DNA of 64,000 bases from Alphaproteobacteria bacterium (GCA_030428255.1 JAUIBT010000016.1:30028-94027), one strand, 5' to 3'; numbered from the stretch's first letter, positions 1 through 9,743 are shown. Program-made: numbers and translations. Notes: generated by a model not told the origin, from the sequence alone.

Positions 1-188
1 CCAGCCCCGTGCCGGTCTACGCCTATCAAGTCAGCGGTGAATACGCCATGATGAAGGCTGCGGCAGCCAACGGCTGGCTGGACGAGCAAGCCATCGTTGC
101 CGAAACCTTGATGGCCTTTAAGCGCGCTGGTGCCGACGGGGTTTGGTCCTACGCGGCGCTGGATTTGGCGCGCGCGCTTCGATCATAA
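1..188 (+). CDS. hemB: Delta-aminolevulinic acid dehydratase, C-terminal end (partial)
   Basis: Only the last 61 residues are present; the gene enters from the left edge and reads in frame from base 3 to the TAA at 186-188. The fragment contains [18 protein letters not shown], followed by a segment ending in [16 protein letters not shown]. This matches the conserved C-terminal part of porphobilinogen synthase, which condenses two 5-aminolevulinate molecules in cytosolic haem synthesis. The catalytic lysines lie upstream of the window, so activity cannot be judged here. The gene converges on the lipoprotein gene to its right, and a shared hairpin terminator lies between them. Confidence 0.9.
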   Translation, partial: SPVPVYAYQVSGEYAMMKAAAANGWLDEQAIVAETLMAFKRAGADGVWSYAALDLARALRS

Positions 189-204
189 GAGCGAGCCCGC
201 ACAA

Positions 205-240
205 CAAAAAAAGGCCGGGGTCTGAGCGGACCGCGGCCTG
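205..240. terminator. Bidirectional hairpin terminator between hemB and the lipoprotein gene
   Basis: The arms AGGCCG-x-GGTC and GACC-x-CGGCCT (212-239) pair with one internal mismatch around a short TGAGCG-type loop. An A-run at 205-212 on the left becomes a U-tract for leftward transcripts, and a T-rich stretch follows on the right. It sits between two converging genes, so it probably ends both. Confidence 0.7.
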
Positions 241-282
241 TTTGTCGTAGGGATCTGGCCCCTGGGGCATTTGCCGTCAGCG

Positions 283-939
283 CTAACTGCAAACAAAGGG
301 CATGTTCTTGTTACCGTTCGGCATCTCAACCGCCGCTTGATTGCGCGCAGTGAGGCCCAATTCTTCGCAGCTTGCACTGGCTTGCGCGCGTGCCTCTTGT
401 TCAGTCACGCTGTCTGCGAAGGTCACGTAGCCACGGTTGTCGTTCAAGAACACCTGCACATCAGAGCTGCTTGAAAGACTGGAACCGGCGTTTGAAAACC
501 CGCCCGTGTTGGTTTTAATCTCTGCGCCTGCGCCTGCAAAATTCGGGCCTTGGCTTGCGCTCAAATTAACGTATTGGCCGGGCATGGGGCTCAGGCGGTA
601 GAGGCCTTCGGGTGACTTCTCCGCCCTCATGCGCTCACCGGTAGCGGCGTTGTAATAGATATGGCCGGGCTTTAGAACTTCTTCAGAGCGCACAAAACTG
701 CGCTTGCCGTTGACATAGCTGGGAATCAAAATATGCCCGCTTTGCTCCGAGAAATAGATGGGATCCGCAGGTTTTACCGGCTTAGCGTTGGGGTCGATTT
801 TCGACCGCTCGATCACGCGCTCAGCGGTCACGCGATAGGGATGGCGATTGGCAAAGGGGGCTTTGGCTCCGGGCTTGGGTGCGCAAGCGCTGATGGCCAG
901 CGTTCCGCCCAGCGCTAAAAATAGCAGCGCGTATTTCAT
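283..939 (-). CDS. Predicted lipoprotein of unknown function
   Basis: The gene encodes 218 residues from the ATG at 939, which has an AGGGAA ribosome-binding site just upstream; a longer reading from 1020 would bury the signal peptide. The N-terminus is a lipoprotein signal with lipobox AISAC, so the mature protein should be lipid-anchored in the envelope. The rest is hydrophilic, with an SSLSSSS stretch and two further cysteines near the C-terminus (SASCEELG and the final VCS). I do not recognise a domain. A role in the outer membrane is possible but not shown. Confidence 0.75.
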   Translation of the reverse strand: MKYALLFLALGGTLAISACAPKPGAKAPFANRHPYRVTAERVIERSKIDPNAKPVKPADPIYFSEQSGHILIPSYVNGKRSFVRSEEVLKPGHIYYNAATGERMRAEKSPEGLYRLSPMPGQYVNLSASQGPNFAGAGAEIKTNTGGFSNAGSSLSSSSDVQVFLNDNRGYVTFADSVTEQEARAQASASCEELGLTARNQAAVEMPNGNKNMPFVCS

Positions 940-1059
940 AAAATTCCCTAACAAATTCGCAATAGAGGCTTGGCGGCTTGCCAAAAATGAGCTGGCAATG
1001 GCGCTAAACCAATCATTCATGGGAAAGATATGGCCATAGAATGAGCCGTTTCTATGGCA

Positions 1060-2475
1060 TCAAAGGTAGGAAAGTCTGATGTCTGAGCGGTTTTCTAGCA
1101 GCTTTTCGAGCTGTCCGCGCGCTTTGACAGAAAGTTGGCCACGCAGCAACAGCTTCCCCCCCTCATCGGCCGATGCAGCTTCACAAACCTGTTCTTCGAC
1201 ATGGTTCGCAATCTTATAGAGCTGACCGCGCAGCGCCCCGTCACCCAGCGCGAGTTCGACCTCAAAGCGCTGATCATCTTGACCCAGGCGCTGGGCGATA
1301 ATCGTCAGTAACTGCTGCAATCCCTCGCCTTGCACGGCCGAGATGGTCAACAGGTCCGAGGGTACAGCCCCTTGACGTGCTTCGGGTGACAGGCAGTCGA
1401 TCTTATTACCCACCTCCAACACGCGGGTGTTACAGGCTTGCTCGCCAATCAGCTCGTGCAAAATGCCCAGTACGTCGCGTCGCTGCGCACCGGTGTTTGG
1501 GTGCGAGAGGTCGCGAACATGCAGAACCAGATCGGCGCTTTCGACCTCCTCCAGCGTTGCCTTGAAGGCCTCGATCAGCTCGGTCGGAAGATCGGCGATA
1601 AAGCCAACTGAGTCCACCAGCAAACACTGGCCACCACCCGGCAACTCAAGGCGACGGTGCGTCGGGTCCAAGGTGGCAAACAGCATGTCCTTTGCCATGA
1701 CACCACCGGCGGTTAGGGCATTGAACAGGGTCGATTTTCCGGCGTTGGTATAGCCGACCAGCACCACAATCGGATAGGGCGCACGCTGGCGCGCTTTGCG
1801 ATGCAGAGCACGGGTCTGGCGGACCTTGGCCAGCTCCTTTCGCAGCCGCACGATGCGATCATCAATGCGTCTTCGGTCCAGCTCCAACTGCATCTCGCCC
1901 GGGCCGCCGCGCATGCCCCGCCCGCCGCGCTGTCGATCCAAGCCAGTCCAGGCCCGCACCAGGCGCGAGCGCTGGTAGGTCTGGGCCGCGAGTTCGACTT
2001 GAAGCTGGCCTTCTCTGGTCTGAGCACGCTGGCCGAAAATCTCAATGATCATGCCGACGCGATCCATGACCTTCACGCCCAGCGCCTTTTCTAGGTTGCG
2101 CTGTTGCAAGGGCGAGAGGTTGGCGTTGACCACCACCAGCTCAGCAGCTTCGGCTTGAATGCTGTCTTTGAGGCTCTCAATATGGCCGCCGCCCAGCAGG
2201 CTTGCTGCGCGCGGCTTGGTGACGCGCACCATGGGGCTTTGAGCCACACGCACACCCATGGCTTGGCACAGATTTTGGGCTTCCTGCAAGCGCTCCTGAC
2301 TGCTGCGGCCGTCGGCCAAGCGCGCATCTTGCAGCTCGCGACGTGGCAGGCCTTCGGGCTGCACAAGGATTGCGCAAACAGGCGCGCCCTCGTCTTGACC
2401 TGGACCAGCCTGACGTTGGCCAAGGTCGTGAGAGACGTTATCATTGGGATCGCTGTGACCTGGGACGTCAGCCAT
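1060..2475 (-). CDS. hflX: Ribosome-associated GTPase HflX
   Basis: This 471-residue GTPase binds the large ribosomal subunit; in other bacteria HflX splits stalled or heat-damaged ribosomes. The N-terminal HflX domain is followed by a glycine-rich linker (GLDRQRGGRGMRGGPGE) and then the G domain, with P-loop GYTNAGKST, G3 DSVGF and G4 NKID. The first ~40 residues form a longer, acidic, less conserved extension than usual. It lies 35 bases downstream of hfq on the same strand, the usual alphaproteobacterial arrangement, so the two are probably co-transcribed. Confidence 0.95.
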   Translation of the reverse strand: MADVPGHSDPNDNVSHDLGQRQAGPGQDEGAPVCAILVQPEGLPRRELQDARLADGRSSQERLQEAQNLCQAMGVRVAQSPMVRVTKPRAASLLGGGHIESLKDSIQAEAAELVVVNANLSPLQQRNLEKALGVKVMDRVGMIIEIFGQRAQTREGQLQVELAAQTYQRSRLVRAWTGLDRQRGGRGMRGGPGEMQLELDRRRIDDRIVRLRKELAKVRQTRALHRKARQRAPYPIVVLVGYTNAGKSTLFNALTAGGVMAKDMLFATLDPTHRRLELPGGGQCLLVDSVGFIADLPTELIEAFKATLEEVESADLVLHVRDLSHPNTGAQRRDVLGILHELIGEQACNTRVLEVGNKIDCLSPEARQGAVPSDLLTISAVQGEGLQQLLTIIAQRLGQDDQRFEVELALGDGALRGQLYKIANHVEEQVCEAASADEGGKLLLRGQLSVKARGQLEKLLENRSDIRLSYL

Positions 2476-2510
2476 GACGCGCTTCCCCGGTCAACCTGCT
2501 TTGAGCGCTG

Positions 2511-2753
2511 CTAGTCGTCTTTTTGCTCTTCATGCAAGTTGACAGGCGCGCTGGGCATCACCGTCGAGATGGCGTGCTTATAAACCAGCTGCACGTGGGT
2601 GTCGCGACGCAAAAGCACGGAATAGTTGTCGAACCAAGTCACAATGCCTTGCAGTTTGACGCCGTTAACCAGGAACACTGTGACGGGAATTTTGCCCTTG
2701 CGGATATGATTGAGGAATACGTCTTGGACGTTTTGGCTTTTTTCGGCGGCCAT
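2511..2753 (-). CDS. hfq: RNA chaperone Hfq
   Basis: At 80 residues this is a normal short alphaproteobacterial Hfq. The Sm1 motif region ([10 protein letters not shown] to FDNYSVLL) and the Sm2 motif YKHAIST are intact, with the proximal-face Gln and Phe/Tyr positions that bind U-rich sRNA ends. The acidic tail after the Sm core is very short. Hfq forms a hexameric ring that pairs small RNAs with mRNAs. It is the first gene of an hfq-hflX pair. Confidence 0.97.
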   Translation of the reverse strand: MAAEKSQNVQDVFLNHIRKGKIPVTVFLVNGVKLQGIVTWFDNYSVLLRRDTHVQLVYKHAISTVMPSAPVNLHEEQKDD

Positions 2754-3040
2754 TTTATTGGACTCCAGTTGTTTGTTTATATCGTTTGGAGGAGTCGAGT
2801 GGTTCGACTTGGACAGACATCCTCAACCAGACTTAGGAAAGATTGTGGTAAAAACCAGTGCGGATGTGGATTTCTCCACAATCTGACCCAATTTTCTGGT
2901 GTTCGTCAACGCTAGCGCGAAGCGGACCCGTCGCGCAAGGGGCCAGGACAAGCCTTCCTTTGGCCCCTGACCTGCCCAGGGCAAGAAACGGCCACTAACC
3001 GGTGCGTCGGCGCATCAAAGCCTTTGGCTCGGCTCTGGGG

Positions 3041-4690
3041 CTACAAGCCCAACTGAGCTGCCAGCTCAGCATCTTTGCCATAGATATCGGGGTAGAGTTG
3101 CAATCCGCCTTGACGATCAATCAGCGCGGTATAATAGACAAGATCAACCGTCACGGGCTGTTTGAGCGGCTGAATGCGCGTCTGCCCGGACTGCATGGCG
3201 CGACGTACTTGCGCGCGCGACCAACCCTGGTCGGACTTCAAGATCCAGGACGCCAACTTCTCTGCGTCAGCCAAGCGCACGCAGCCTGAAGAAATCATCC
3301 GCACCTTTTCTCCGAACAGTTCGCGTTCGGGCGTATCGTGCAAATAGATGTCTTGCGGGTTTGTCAGCGAAAAGCGCACGCCACCCATGGCGTTCTTGGG
3401 ACCCGGACGTTGGCGGAAGGTAAAGGGTAGGTTCGAGGCGCTGTAGCGGTTCCAATCAACCGTTAAGGGATTGACCGCTCGACCGTTTCGGAAAGCTTGC
3501 AAACCCATCTTGTCAACCAGGGCTTTGGCATCGTGCTTAAGCAGCGGCAACAAGTCTTCGCTGGCCGCGACCGTCGGCACGCTCCAGTCAGGACTGAACT
3601 TCAGATTAACGATCCGATCACTTAGCGTCGGCGTCGCACGATCGGGTTGGCCGACAATGACCGCCATACTCATAACGTGCTGACCACGATCAAAGGCATC
3701 CAGGGTATAGCCGGGCAAATTCACGCGCACATGCCGCCCCGCCGTCTGACTGCTGGTTTGGGCCTGGCGGAAACGGTGCATGTTCAAGGCCACAAGGCGC
3801 TTGGCGCTCTCATCCATGGGCAGAGTTAGAACGGCCTTTCGCAGCCCTTGGAACTGAGCGGTTTGCGGGCGCAAGCGTTCTAGGGCGCCGGCAAAATCAC
3901 CCGAGGCAAGGGCTGCCTCGAGTAGAGGCAAGCCTTGTCGCGATTGGGTCGTTAGACCGCCGCGCAATTCTGGCAGGTATAACAGCATGCCTTGGGTCAG
4001 CGCCAGCTCGCTGCGCGCGACGGCATGCAGGCTGGCGGCCTGCTCAAGCGCGATGCCCTCAGCCGGAACATAGCGACGCGGCGGCAGGCCATCCGCCCAA
4101 GAATTCGCCAGCGTCTCGGCGGCGATTTGCGCTTCTGAGGACCAAGCGCCTCGATACCAGATGGGCTGATAGCCATAGGTGGTATAGAAGCGGTCAAGCT
4201 GGCCAGCCCAATCTGGATGAGTCTCGGCCCGCTTGGCGATCAGTGCGCGCAGTTGGCGGCCGACCTCTGCGCTGGAGTAGCGCTGGGGTGCGAGATCGAG
4301 GTAGGGTTCAGGCGTGGACTGGTAATCTAGTGCTCCTGCCTGGCTTGCTGGGTCGGAGTCAACTTGCGGGTAGGCGTAGGTCTCAGATGGGCTCGCTACC
4401 GCCGCCGGGCTCACTTGGGTCTCGACAACTGGGTAGGATTGATCTGCTTGGGGCTGAGCGGACGACGGCAGCGGGGCTGGCGAGCTATAGGGCTTTGTTT
4501 GGCTCACGCGCAGATCTTCGGCTACTCCATAAGGCCCCGAACGGTCGATCAACCCGCAGCCACTGGCCAACAGCACAGCCGATAGCATGAGCCAGGGCCC
4601 GCGTTTAGGAAGCAGAGCCGCCCCAAAAAGCTTGAGTGTAGGCTTGGAGCCAAAACGGCACCCCTGGGCTGTTGAAATCCCCAAATCCAT
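3041..4690 (-). CDS. L,D-transpeptidase of the YcbB/LdtD type, lipoprotein
   Basis: This 549-residue envelope enzyme should form 3-3 (mDAP-mDAP) peptidoglycan cross-links. The catalytic signature is RMISSGCVRL with the nucleophile at about Cys470, preceded by YLHDTPERELF. The region before it matches the long scaffold domain of the LdtD family (for example FYTTYGYQPIWY). The N-terminus has a hydrophobic stretch ending in lipobox LASGC, which suggests membrane anchoring; most family members instead have a single transmembrane anchor. The ATG at 4690 has a weak GAG upstream; a TTG at 4702 is the alternative. Another L,D-transpeptidase-fold gene lies at 32.8 kb. Confidence 0.88.
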   Translation of the reverse strand: MDLGISTAQGCRFGSKPTLKLFGAALLPKRGPWLMLSAVLLASGCGLIDRSGPYGVAEDLRVSQTKPYSSPAPLPSSAQPQADQSYPVVETQVSPAAVASPSETYAYPQVDSDPASQAGALDYQSTPEPYLDLAPQRYSSAEVGRQLRALIAKRAETHPDWAGQLDRFYTTYGYQPIWYRGAWSSEAQIAAETLANSWADGLPPRRYVPAEGIALEQAASLHAVARSELALTQGMLLYLPELRGGLTTQSRQGLPLLEAALASGDFAGALERLRPQTAQFQGLRKAVLTLPMDESAKRLVALNMHRFRQAQTSSQTAGRHVRVNLPGYTLDAFDRGQHVMSMAVIVGQPDRATPTLSDRIVNLKFSPDWSVPTVAASEDLLPLLKHDAKALVDKMGLQAFRNGRAVNPLTVDWNRYSASNLPFTFRQRPGPKNAMGGVRFSLTNPQDIYLHDTPERELFGEKVRMISSGCVRLADAEKLASWILKSDQGWSRAQVRRAMQSGQTRIQPLKQPVTVDLVYYTALIDRQGGLQLYPDIYGKDAELAAQLGL

Positions 4691-5154
4691 GAAATGTCTC
4701 AAATTGGATTTTAAAAAATATCATCTGGAGGTCGCATAGCAATTCGACCAGAAGGCGACCAAGATCCGTCCTAATAAGAAGATGCAGCCGCATTTGGGGT
4801 GGTATTGTGGCCGCTTGCTCAGGCAAGCCCGACGAACCAGAGCCTTCGATGGGTTAAATCGCGCGCAAATTTCTGTGCGCTCTGCCCCACCTTGAATCCT
4901 AGCGGCACCGCTTAAGTTGAGTAAGGCCTGCGCGCTGATATACTGAAAATGGCTCGTTTTTGATTGAAGACTCACTCGAACCACCAACCAAAGGTTGCAT
5001 TTTGCAATTTAGTATGCAAATTCAGAGCAAATCCATGTGGAAAAAAGCGATTTGCACTGCGAGGCCTCCCTCAACCAGTCAAGGATGACTGCAGAAGAAC
5101 CGGGCGCAACTCCGCGCAGATCGGTTCCGAATATCGGTTTAGGAGACGACATTA
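4691..5154. other. Intergenic region between divergent envelope genes
   Basis: About 460 bases separate the leftward L,D-transpeptidase gene from the rightward OmpA-type lipoprotein gene, so both promoters should lie here. I see no convincing gene. TTGCAT (4995-5000) and ATGCAA (5014-5019) form a short inverted repeat that could be an operator, but six-base arms are weak evidence. A good ribosome-binding site, AGGAGA, sits at 5141-5146. Confidence 0.5.
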
Positions 5155-6207
5155 ATGCGCTTAGGATTGTTCGCAGTTCCCGCGGTGGTGCTCTTGGGGC
5201 TTTCGGCGTGTCAACCGCTGGATAGCGCAGACACCGTTGAAACCGCAGAGGTCGCCGTTCCCGTTCGTGACGGCATTTGTACCCCTCGGGTTGTTCAAGC
5301 TCAACCCAACCTTCCCCCTCAGACCATCATGGACGACCCGGATTGCGCACCTGCAACCGTTGTCGCGCCCATTCAGTCTGTTGCGGCTTACACAACAGAG
5401 CCCCTGGTTACCATCAGCGGTGACGTCGCTTTTGACGTGAACAGCGCCACCATCAAGGAGCGCTTCAAGAGCGAACTTGATGATATCGCGGCGCGCTTGA
5501 TCTCGTCTGGTGGAAACTCCTTCACCGTTGTTGGTCACACCGACATTCGCGGTTCAGAAAAGTATAACCAGGAACTGTCTGAAAAGCGTGCTCGTGCGGT
5601 TGCAGACTACTTGGTCGCTCGCGGTGTTCCGCGTGCTTACTTGCAGGTGCGTGGCGATGGCGAGGCCAGCCCGCTTGATCCCGGCATCAGCGATGAGGCC
5701 CACCGCCGCAATCGCCGCGTTGAGATCATCGGCACCGGTGGTGCCAGCATGGCTGGCGCGCCCAGCTACCAGCAGCAATTGCCTGTCGGCGCTCAAGGCT
5801 ACAGCTATACCCAAGCCGCGCCGCGCTATAGCTACTCTGGTGCACAGCCAACCCCTGCCAACATGGCCCCGGTTCCTGCACAAATGCAGGCTTCGCCCGC
5901 AATCACCAACTATACGCAAGCGCCAAACGGTGGCTACATGGCACCTGGCTACGCACCAGGTTATGCGCCTGCATACGGCACCCAGCCTGCATACGGCACC
6001 CAGCCAGCCTATGGCGCAGCGCCAGGCTACAATGCAGTCCCACAGTGTGGTGCCTACCCGCTGCAACCCTGTCCGCAAGCTCCCTACCCTTACCAGCCGG
6101 CGCCTCAAACCTCTCAGATGCAGCCTGACGAGACTGAGCAAGCCTCTGGTGAAAAGGGCGGAAACCGCTTTTTCTCGATGTTCGGATCGTACAAGAACAA
6201 CGGTTAA
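5155..6207 (+). CDS. OmpA-family outer-membrane lipoprotein with Tyr/Pro-rich tail
   Basis: The 350-residue product starts at an ATG nine bases after AGGAGA and has a lipobox GLSAC, so it is probably anchored in the outer membrane. Residues ~83-193 form an OmpA-like peptidoglycan-binding domain, with VAFDVNSATIK, VVGHTDIRGSEKYNQ and HRRNRRVEI. The C-terminal third is low complexity, rich in Tyr, Pro, Gln and Ala, with repeats such as APGYAPGYAPAY and YGTQPAYGTQPAYG around residues 263-292. The family links the outer membrane to the cell wall. The tail could be a flexible spacer or an adhesive segment; its role is unknown. Confidence 0.9.
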   Translation: MRLGLFAVPAVVLLGLSACQPLDSADTVETAEVAVPVRDGICTPRVVQAQPNLPPQTIMDDPDCAPATVVAPIQSVAAYTTEPLVTISGDVAFDVNSATIKERFKSELDDIAARLISSGGNSFTVVGHTDIRGSEKYNQELSEKRARAVADYLVARGVPRAYLQVRGDGEASPLDPGISDEAHRRNRRVEIIGTGGASMAGAPSYQQQLPVGAQGYSYTQAAPRYSYSGAQPTPANMAPVPAQMQASPAITNYTQAPNGGYMAPGYAPGYAPAYGTQPAYGTQPAYGAAPGYNAVPQCGAYPLQPCPQAPYPYQPAPQTSQMQPDETEQASGEKGGNRFFSMFGSYKNNG

Positions 6208-6254
6208 GGTCTTAGCCTAGCGACAGCGCCGCAAGCGGCGAATTCAAGCCAACA

Positions 6255-6298
6255 GACAAAGCCCCTTTGCGTGACCGCGCAGAGGGGCTTTGTCGTTT
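6255..6298 (+). terminator. Intrinsic terminator after the OmpA lipoprotein gene
   Basis: GACAAAGCCCCT (6255-6266) and AGGGGCTTTGTC (6283-6294) are perfect 12-base complementary arms around a loop of about 16 bases. A short T-rich stretch follows. It begins 47 bases after the stop codon. Confidence 0.85.
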
Positions 6299-6566
6299 CC
6301 GCACCCAAAGCGCCGGTCTTGCAATTCATAAAAGTGGCAGTCTGCGTGTTGTCCACCTGCCTGTTCCACCCCGGTTTTGTGCAAGCGACGTTGCACAAGA
6401 GATCCCAAAACCGTCGCAATTTCTTGGACCGTCCTGCACCTAGCCTCTCCACTGTTGCTGCTGTCCTGCCCTCGTATGCAGCCTATTGGGCTGGCAGATC
6501 GGCAGGCCCGTGCGTGACTCGCACGCCATGACACCCTGACCAAAGCAATCCAAAGACTCCGAGAAT

Positions 6567-6606
6567 CCCCGCAGACCAAAGACCCCGCAGACTAAAGACC
6601 CCGTAG
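6567..6606 (+). repeat. Short 16-bp tandem repeat before the VWA gene
   Basis: CCCCGCAGACCAAAGA (6567-6582) and CCCCGCAGACTAAAGA (6583-6598) differ at one base, and a third, partial copy CCCCGTAG follows. The array ends 12 bases before the VWA start codon, so it lies in the 5' leader. The rest of the 6208-6618 gap, apart from the terminator, shows nothing I can assign. Confidence 0.7.
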
Positions 6607-6618
6607 AAAGGTGCCCTC

Positions 6619-8220
6619 ATGTTCCGCTTCACCCTACATCTCGCTCCCCTCGCCTCGCGTGCTTTTCGCCGTCGCATGCTCAGCTCCTCAGCTTTCGCTT
6701 TGCTAGGGCTCAGCTTGGCGCAAGCCGCTGCTGCTGCCTCACTCAGCATGAGCCTGGATTTCGACCGGCCTGTGATCAAGTCTGGCCAGAGCAGCCAAGA
6801 CGTTTACGCCCTTATCCGCCTGAAGGCTGACAAACCGACAACCAAAGACCAGCGAGAGGATGTCGATCTCAACGTCGCCCTTGTGCTGGATCAATCGGGC
6901 TCAATGGAAGAGGCCGGCAAGCTGACTTACGCCAAGCGGGCAGCCAAAGATTTCGTTTCGCGCCTCGACGAAAATGACCGAGTAGCCCTGGTGGCTTTTT
7001 CCAGCGAGGTCTTCTTGCTGTCGTCTTCGGATACCCCCGATGTGCCAAAACTCAATCGCTTAATCAGCAGCCTTGAGCCGACAAACGCCACCAACATCTC
7101 TGGCGGCATCGACATGGGAGGGCGCCAAGTCAGCCACGATCTGTTGGGCCGCGGCATCAATCGCGTGATCCTGTTGTCCGACGGCCTGGCTAATCGCGGC
7201 ATTACCGACGAACAGGACATTGGCCACTTCGCGCGCAGATGGCGCGAAAAAGGCGTCAGCATCACGGCGATGGGCCTGGGTGCTGACTATGATGAGGATT
7301 TCCTAGCCACCATCGCCAACAATGGCCAAGGCAATTATCACTTCATCGAAAGCCCTGCGCAGATGGCACGTGTTTTTGACCAAGAAATCCGCTCGCTACA
7401 ATCCACCACCGCGCAGGATGTCGAGTTGCGCTTTGACATCAACAAGCAGATCGTCAGCCAGGCGCATTATTTCTCCATCGACGAAGAGCCCCTGTCCAAG
7501 CTGGCGGATCTGGGAACCTTTTTCGGCGGCGAACAGCGCGCCTTCTTGGTCAAACTGACCTTGAATGACTTGGAGGCAGGCACATTGGATCTGGGCTCGG
7601 TGCAGTTGGCCTACGTCGATGCGCAGTCCGGCCTGCGTGAGACCCAGACCATCGCCTTAACTGTTGGCACATCGGACGACGAGACAGCGCTGAAGGTCAA
7701 CGGCGAGATTGAGGCTGAAGTTGCCTTGATGCGGGCCAACCAGATCGAGCAAGAAGCCTTGCGCCTGGCCCGCGAGCAAGACAACACGGCCGCTGCGGAC
7801 TACATGGCCAACGCGCTGCCGAAACTGCAAGAACTCGCGCCCGCCGCGCCTGGCGTCGCCAAGAAATTGCAAGGTCTGGCTTTGCAAGCCGAGGAGTACT
7901 CAACGCTCGACCAGCAAAGCGACGCCGAGCAAAAGCTCTATCTGAAGGCCCGCCAGAACGCCACGGTCAGCGTCCGCAAGGGCAAGGGTGCGCTGGACCT
8001 GCTGAAAGAAGGCGACAGCGGCTTTATGGTCGAACGGCTTCAAGACGCGCTTAAGGCCCAGCTTGGCGCGCAATCTGGGAGCGTCAACCTGGATACCATG
8101 TCCCCAGGTGAGTTCGACGCCGAGACCGCCGAAGCTGTGCGCGCCTTCCAACGCACCCAAGGCTTGAGCGACGACGGCCTGGCTGGTCCCTTGACCCTCG
8201 AAGCGCTTGGTCTGCGCTAA
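6619..8220 (+). CDS. Exported VWA-domain protein with C-terminal peptidoglycan-binding domain
   Basis: The 533-residue product begins with a signal peptide ending near AQAAAAA. A von Willebrand factor A domain spans residues ~87-265 and its MIDAS looks intact: DQSGS near residue 91, a Thr in NATNISGG, and an Asp in LLSDGLAN. An extended middle region follows, containing a charged helical part rich in Gln, Arg and Ala. The last ~60 residues match a PG_binding_1 domain (FMVERLQDALKAQLG, TAEAVRAFQRTQGLSDDGLAGP). I infer a periplasmic metal-dependent binding protein tethered to the wall. No MoxR ATPase gene is adjacent, so this is not an ordinary MoxR-VWA operon. Confidence 0.85.
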   Translation: MFRFTLHLAPLASRAFRRRMLSSSAFALLGLSLAQAAAAASLSMSLDFDRPVIKSGQSSQDVYALIRLKADKPTTKDQREDVDLNVALVLDQSGSMEEAGKLTYAKRAAKDFVSRLDENDRVALVAFSSEVFLLSSSDTPDVPKLNRLISSLEPTNATNISGGIDMGGRQVSHDLLGRGINRVILLSDGLANRGITDEQDIGHFARRWREKGVSITAMGLGADYDEDFLATIANNGQGNYHFIESPAQMARVFDQEIRSLQSTTAQDVELRFDINKQIVSQAHYFSIDEEPLSKLADLGTFFGGEQRAFLVKLTLNDLEAGTLDLGSVQLAYVDAQSGLRETQTIALTVGTSDDETALKVNGEIEAEVALMRANQIEQEALRLAREQDNTAAADYMANALPKLQELAPAAPGVAKKLQGLALQAEEYSTLDQQSDAEQKLYLKARQNATVSVRKGKGALDLLKEGDSGFMVERLQDALKAQLGAQSGSVNLDTMSPGEFDAETAEAVRAFQRTQGLSDDGLAGPLTLEALGLR

Positions 8221-8486
8221 AGGATCTGCAGCGAGCCTGGCGCCACGGCGCGGGGCTCGATCTGTGGGCTACTTGTCCCGCCCGATCCGCATGGCAAGCC
8301 GCTCCCCCTTGAAATCCTGGTCGGCGTAGCTCAGCTATAGAGCTGTGCTGCCCGCCAGGAAGGTTCGATTTCCCACAACTCTCATTTCATCACATCCAAG
8401 CTTCACGAAAGTTAGCTATTGTCAGCCTTGCGTGCGGCGCGCTAACCTAGTGCCATTGATACGCTGACTAGCATAGAGACACCTTC

Positions 8487-9743
8487 ATGAGCTCCACCGG
8501 AGATAAATCCGACGCAAAATCAACGCTTTACTGCTCGTTCTGCGGCAAGAGCCAGCACGAAGTTAAAAAGCTGATCGCGGGACCGACCGTCTTCATCTGT
8601 GATGAATGCGTTGAGCTGTGTATGGATATCATCCGCGAGGAGACCAAAACGCAGCAGCTCAAGGCTTCGGGCGCGGTCCCGACCCCCAAAGAAATTTTTA
8701 AGATTTTGGACGATTACGTCATCGGCCAAAGCGCGGCCAAGCGCATGCTGGCGGTGGCGGTGCATAACCACTACAAGCGCCTGGAGCACGCCGCCAAGAA
8801 CAAAGACGTTGAGCTGGCCAAGTCCAACATCTTGCTGATTGGCCCCACCGGCTGCGGAAAGACCTTGTTGGCGCAAACCTTAGCGCGCATCTTGGACGTG
8901 CCCTTCACCATGGCCGACGCCACCACGCTGACCGAGGCAGGTTACGTGGGTGAGGATGTGGAAAATATCATCCTCAAGCTGTTGCAGGCCTCTGATTACA
9001 ACGTCGAAAAGGCCGAGCGCGGCATCGTCTATATCGACGAAATCGACAAAGTGAGCCGCAAGTCCGACAACCCCTCCATTACCCGCGATGTCTCGGGCGA
9101 AGGCGTGCAGCAGGCCTTGCTGAAGCTGATGGAAGGCACTGTAGCTGCTGTGCCCCCGCAAGGCGGGCGCAAGCACCCACAACAAGAGTTCTTGCAGGTT
9201 GATACCTCTAACATCTTGTTCATCTGTGGCGGCGCCTTTGCCGGGCTTGAAAAGATCATCTCTGCGCGTGGACAAGGCAAGCAGATCGGCTTTGGTGCTG
9301 ATGTGCGCGATCCAGACGACCGCAAGGTGGGCGAGCTGCTGGCAGGGGTCGAGCCAGAGGACCTGCAAAAATATGGCCTAATCCCAGAATTCATCGGCCG
9401 TTTGCCGGTGCTGGCGACCTTGCATGATTTGGATGAAGACGCGCTGATCAAGATTTTGACCGAACCGCGCAATGCGTTGTTGAAACAGTACCAACGCTTG
9501 TTCGAGATGGAAAACGTCTCTTTGCACTTCAACGACGAAGCACTGGCGGCTGTTGCCAAGCGTGCCATCGCACGCAAGACTGGTGCGCGCGGCCTGCGCT
9601 CGATTATGGAAGATATCTTGCTGGATACCATGTTCGATCTGCCCGACCTTAAGGGCGTCGAAGAAGTTGTGATTAATCAAGAAGTTGTCAGCAGCGAAGC
9701 GAAGCCACTCTTGATTTATTCAGATGTCGAGGCCAGCGCCTAA
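8487..9743 (+). CDS. clpX: ClpX, ATPase and specificity subunit of the ClpXP protease
   Basis: The 418-residue AAA+ unfoldase feeds tagged proteins to ClpP in the cytosol. An N-terminal zinc-binding domain uses Cys16, Cys19, Cys38 and Cys41. Walker A is GPTGCGKT at residues ~119-126, and Walker B contains VYIDEIDK. The ClpP-binding loop region and sensor motifs are in the expected order. No clpP gene precedes it here, whereas many alphaproteobacteria have clpP directly upstream. A lon gene follows, as is common in the class. Confidence 0.97.
   Translation: MSSTGDKSDAKSTLYCSFCGKSQHEVKKLIAGPTVFICDECVELCMDIIREETKTQQLKASGAVPTPKEIFKILDDYVIGQSAAKRMLAVAVHNHYKRLEHAAKNKDVELAKSNILLIGPTGCGKTLLAQTLARILDVPFTMADATTLTEAGYVGEDVENIILKLLQASDYNVEKAERGIVYIDEIDKVSRKSDNPSITRDVSGEGVQQALLKLMEGTVAAVPPQGGRKHPQQEFLQVDTSNILFICGGAFAGLEKIISARGQGKQIGFGADVRDPDDRKVGELLAGVEPEDLQKYGLIPEFIGRLPVLATLHDLDEDALIKILTEPRNALLKQYQRLFEMENVSLHFNDEALAAVAKRAIARKTGARGLRSIMEDILLDTMFDLPDLKGVEEVVINQEVVSSEAKPLLIYSDVEASA

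Noticed and set aside
8320..8380. tRNA-like stretch with GCTC/GAGC D-arm and a GGTTCGAT loop, before clpX
   Set aside because: The acceptor arms do not pair, the D-loop lacks GG, and no proper anticodon or T-stem can be drawn; at best a remnant.
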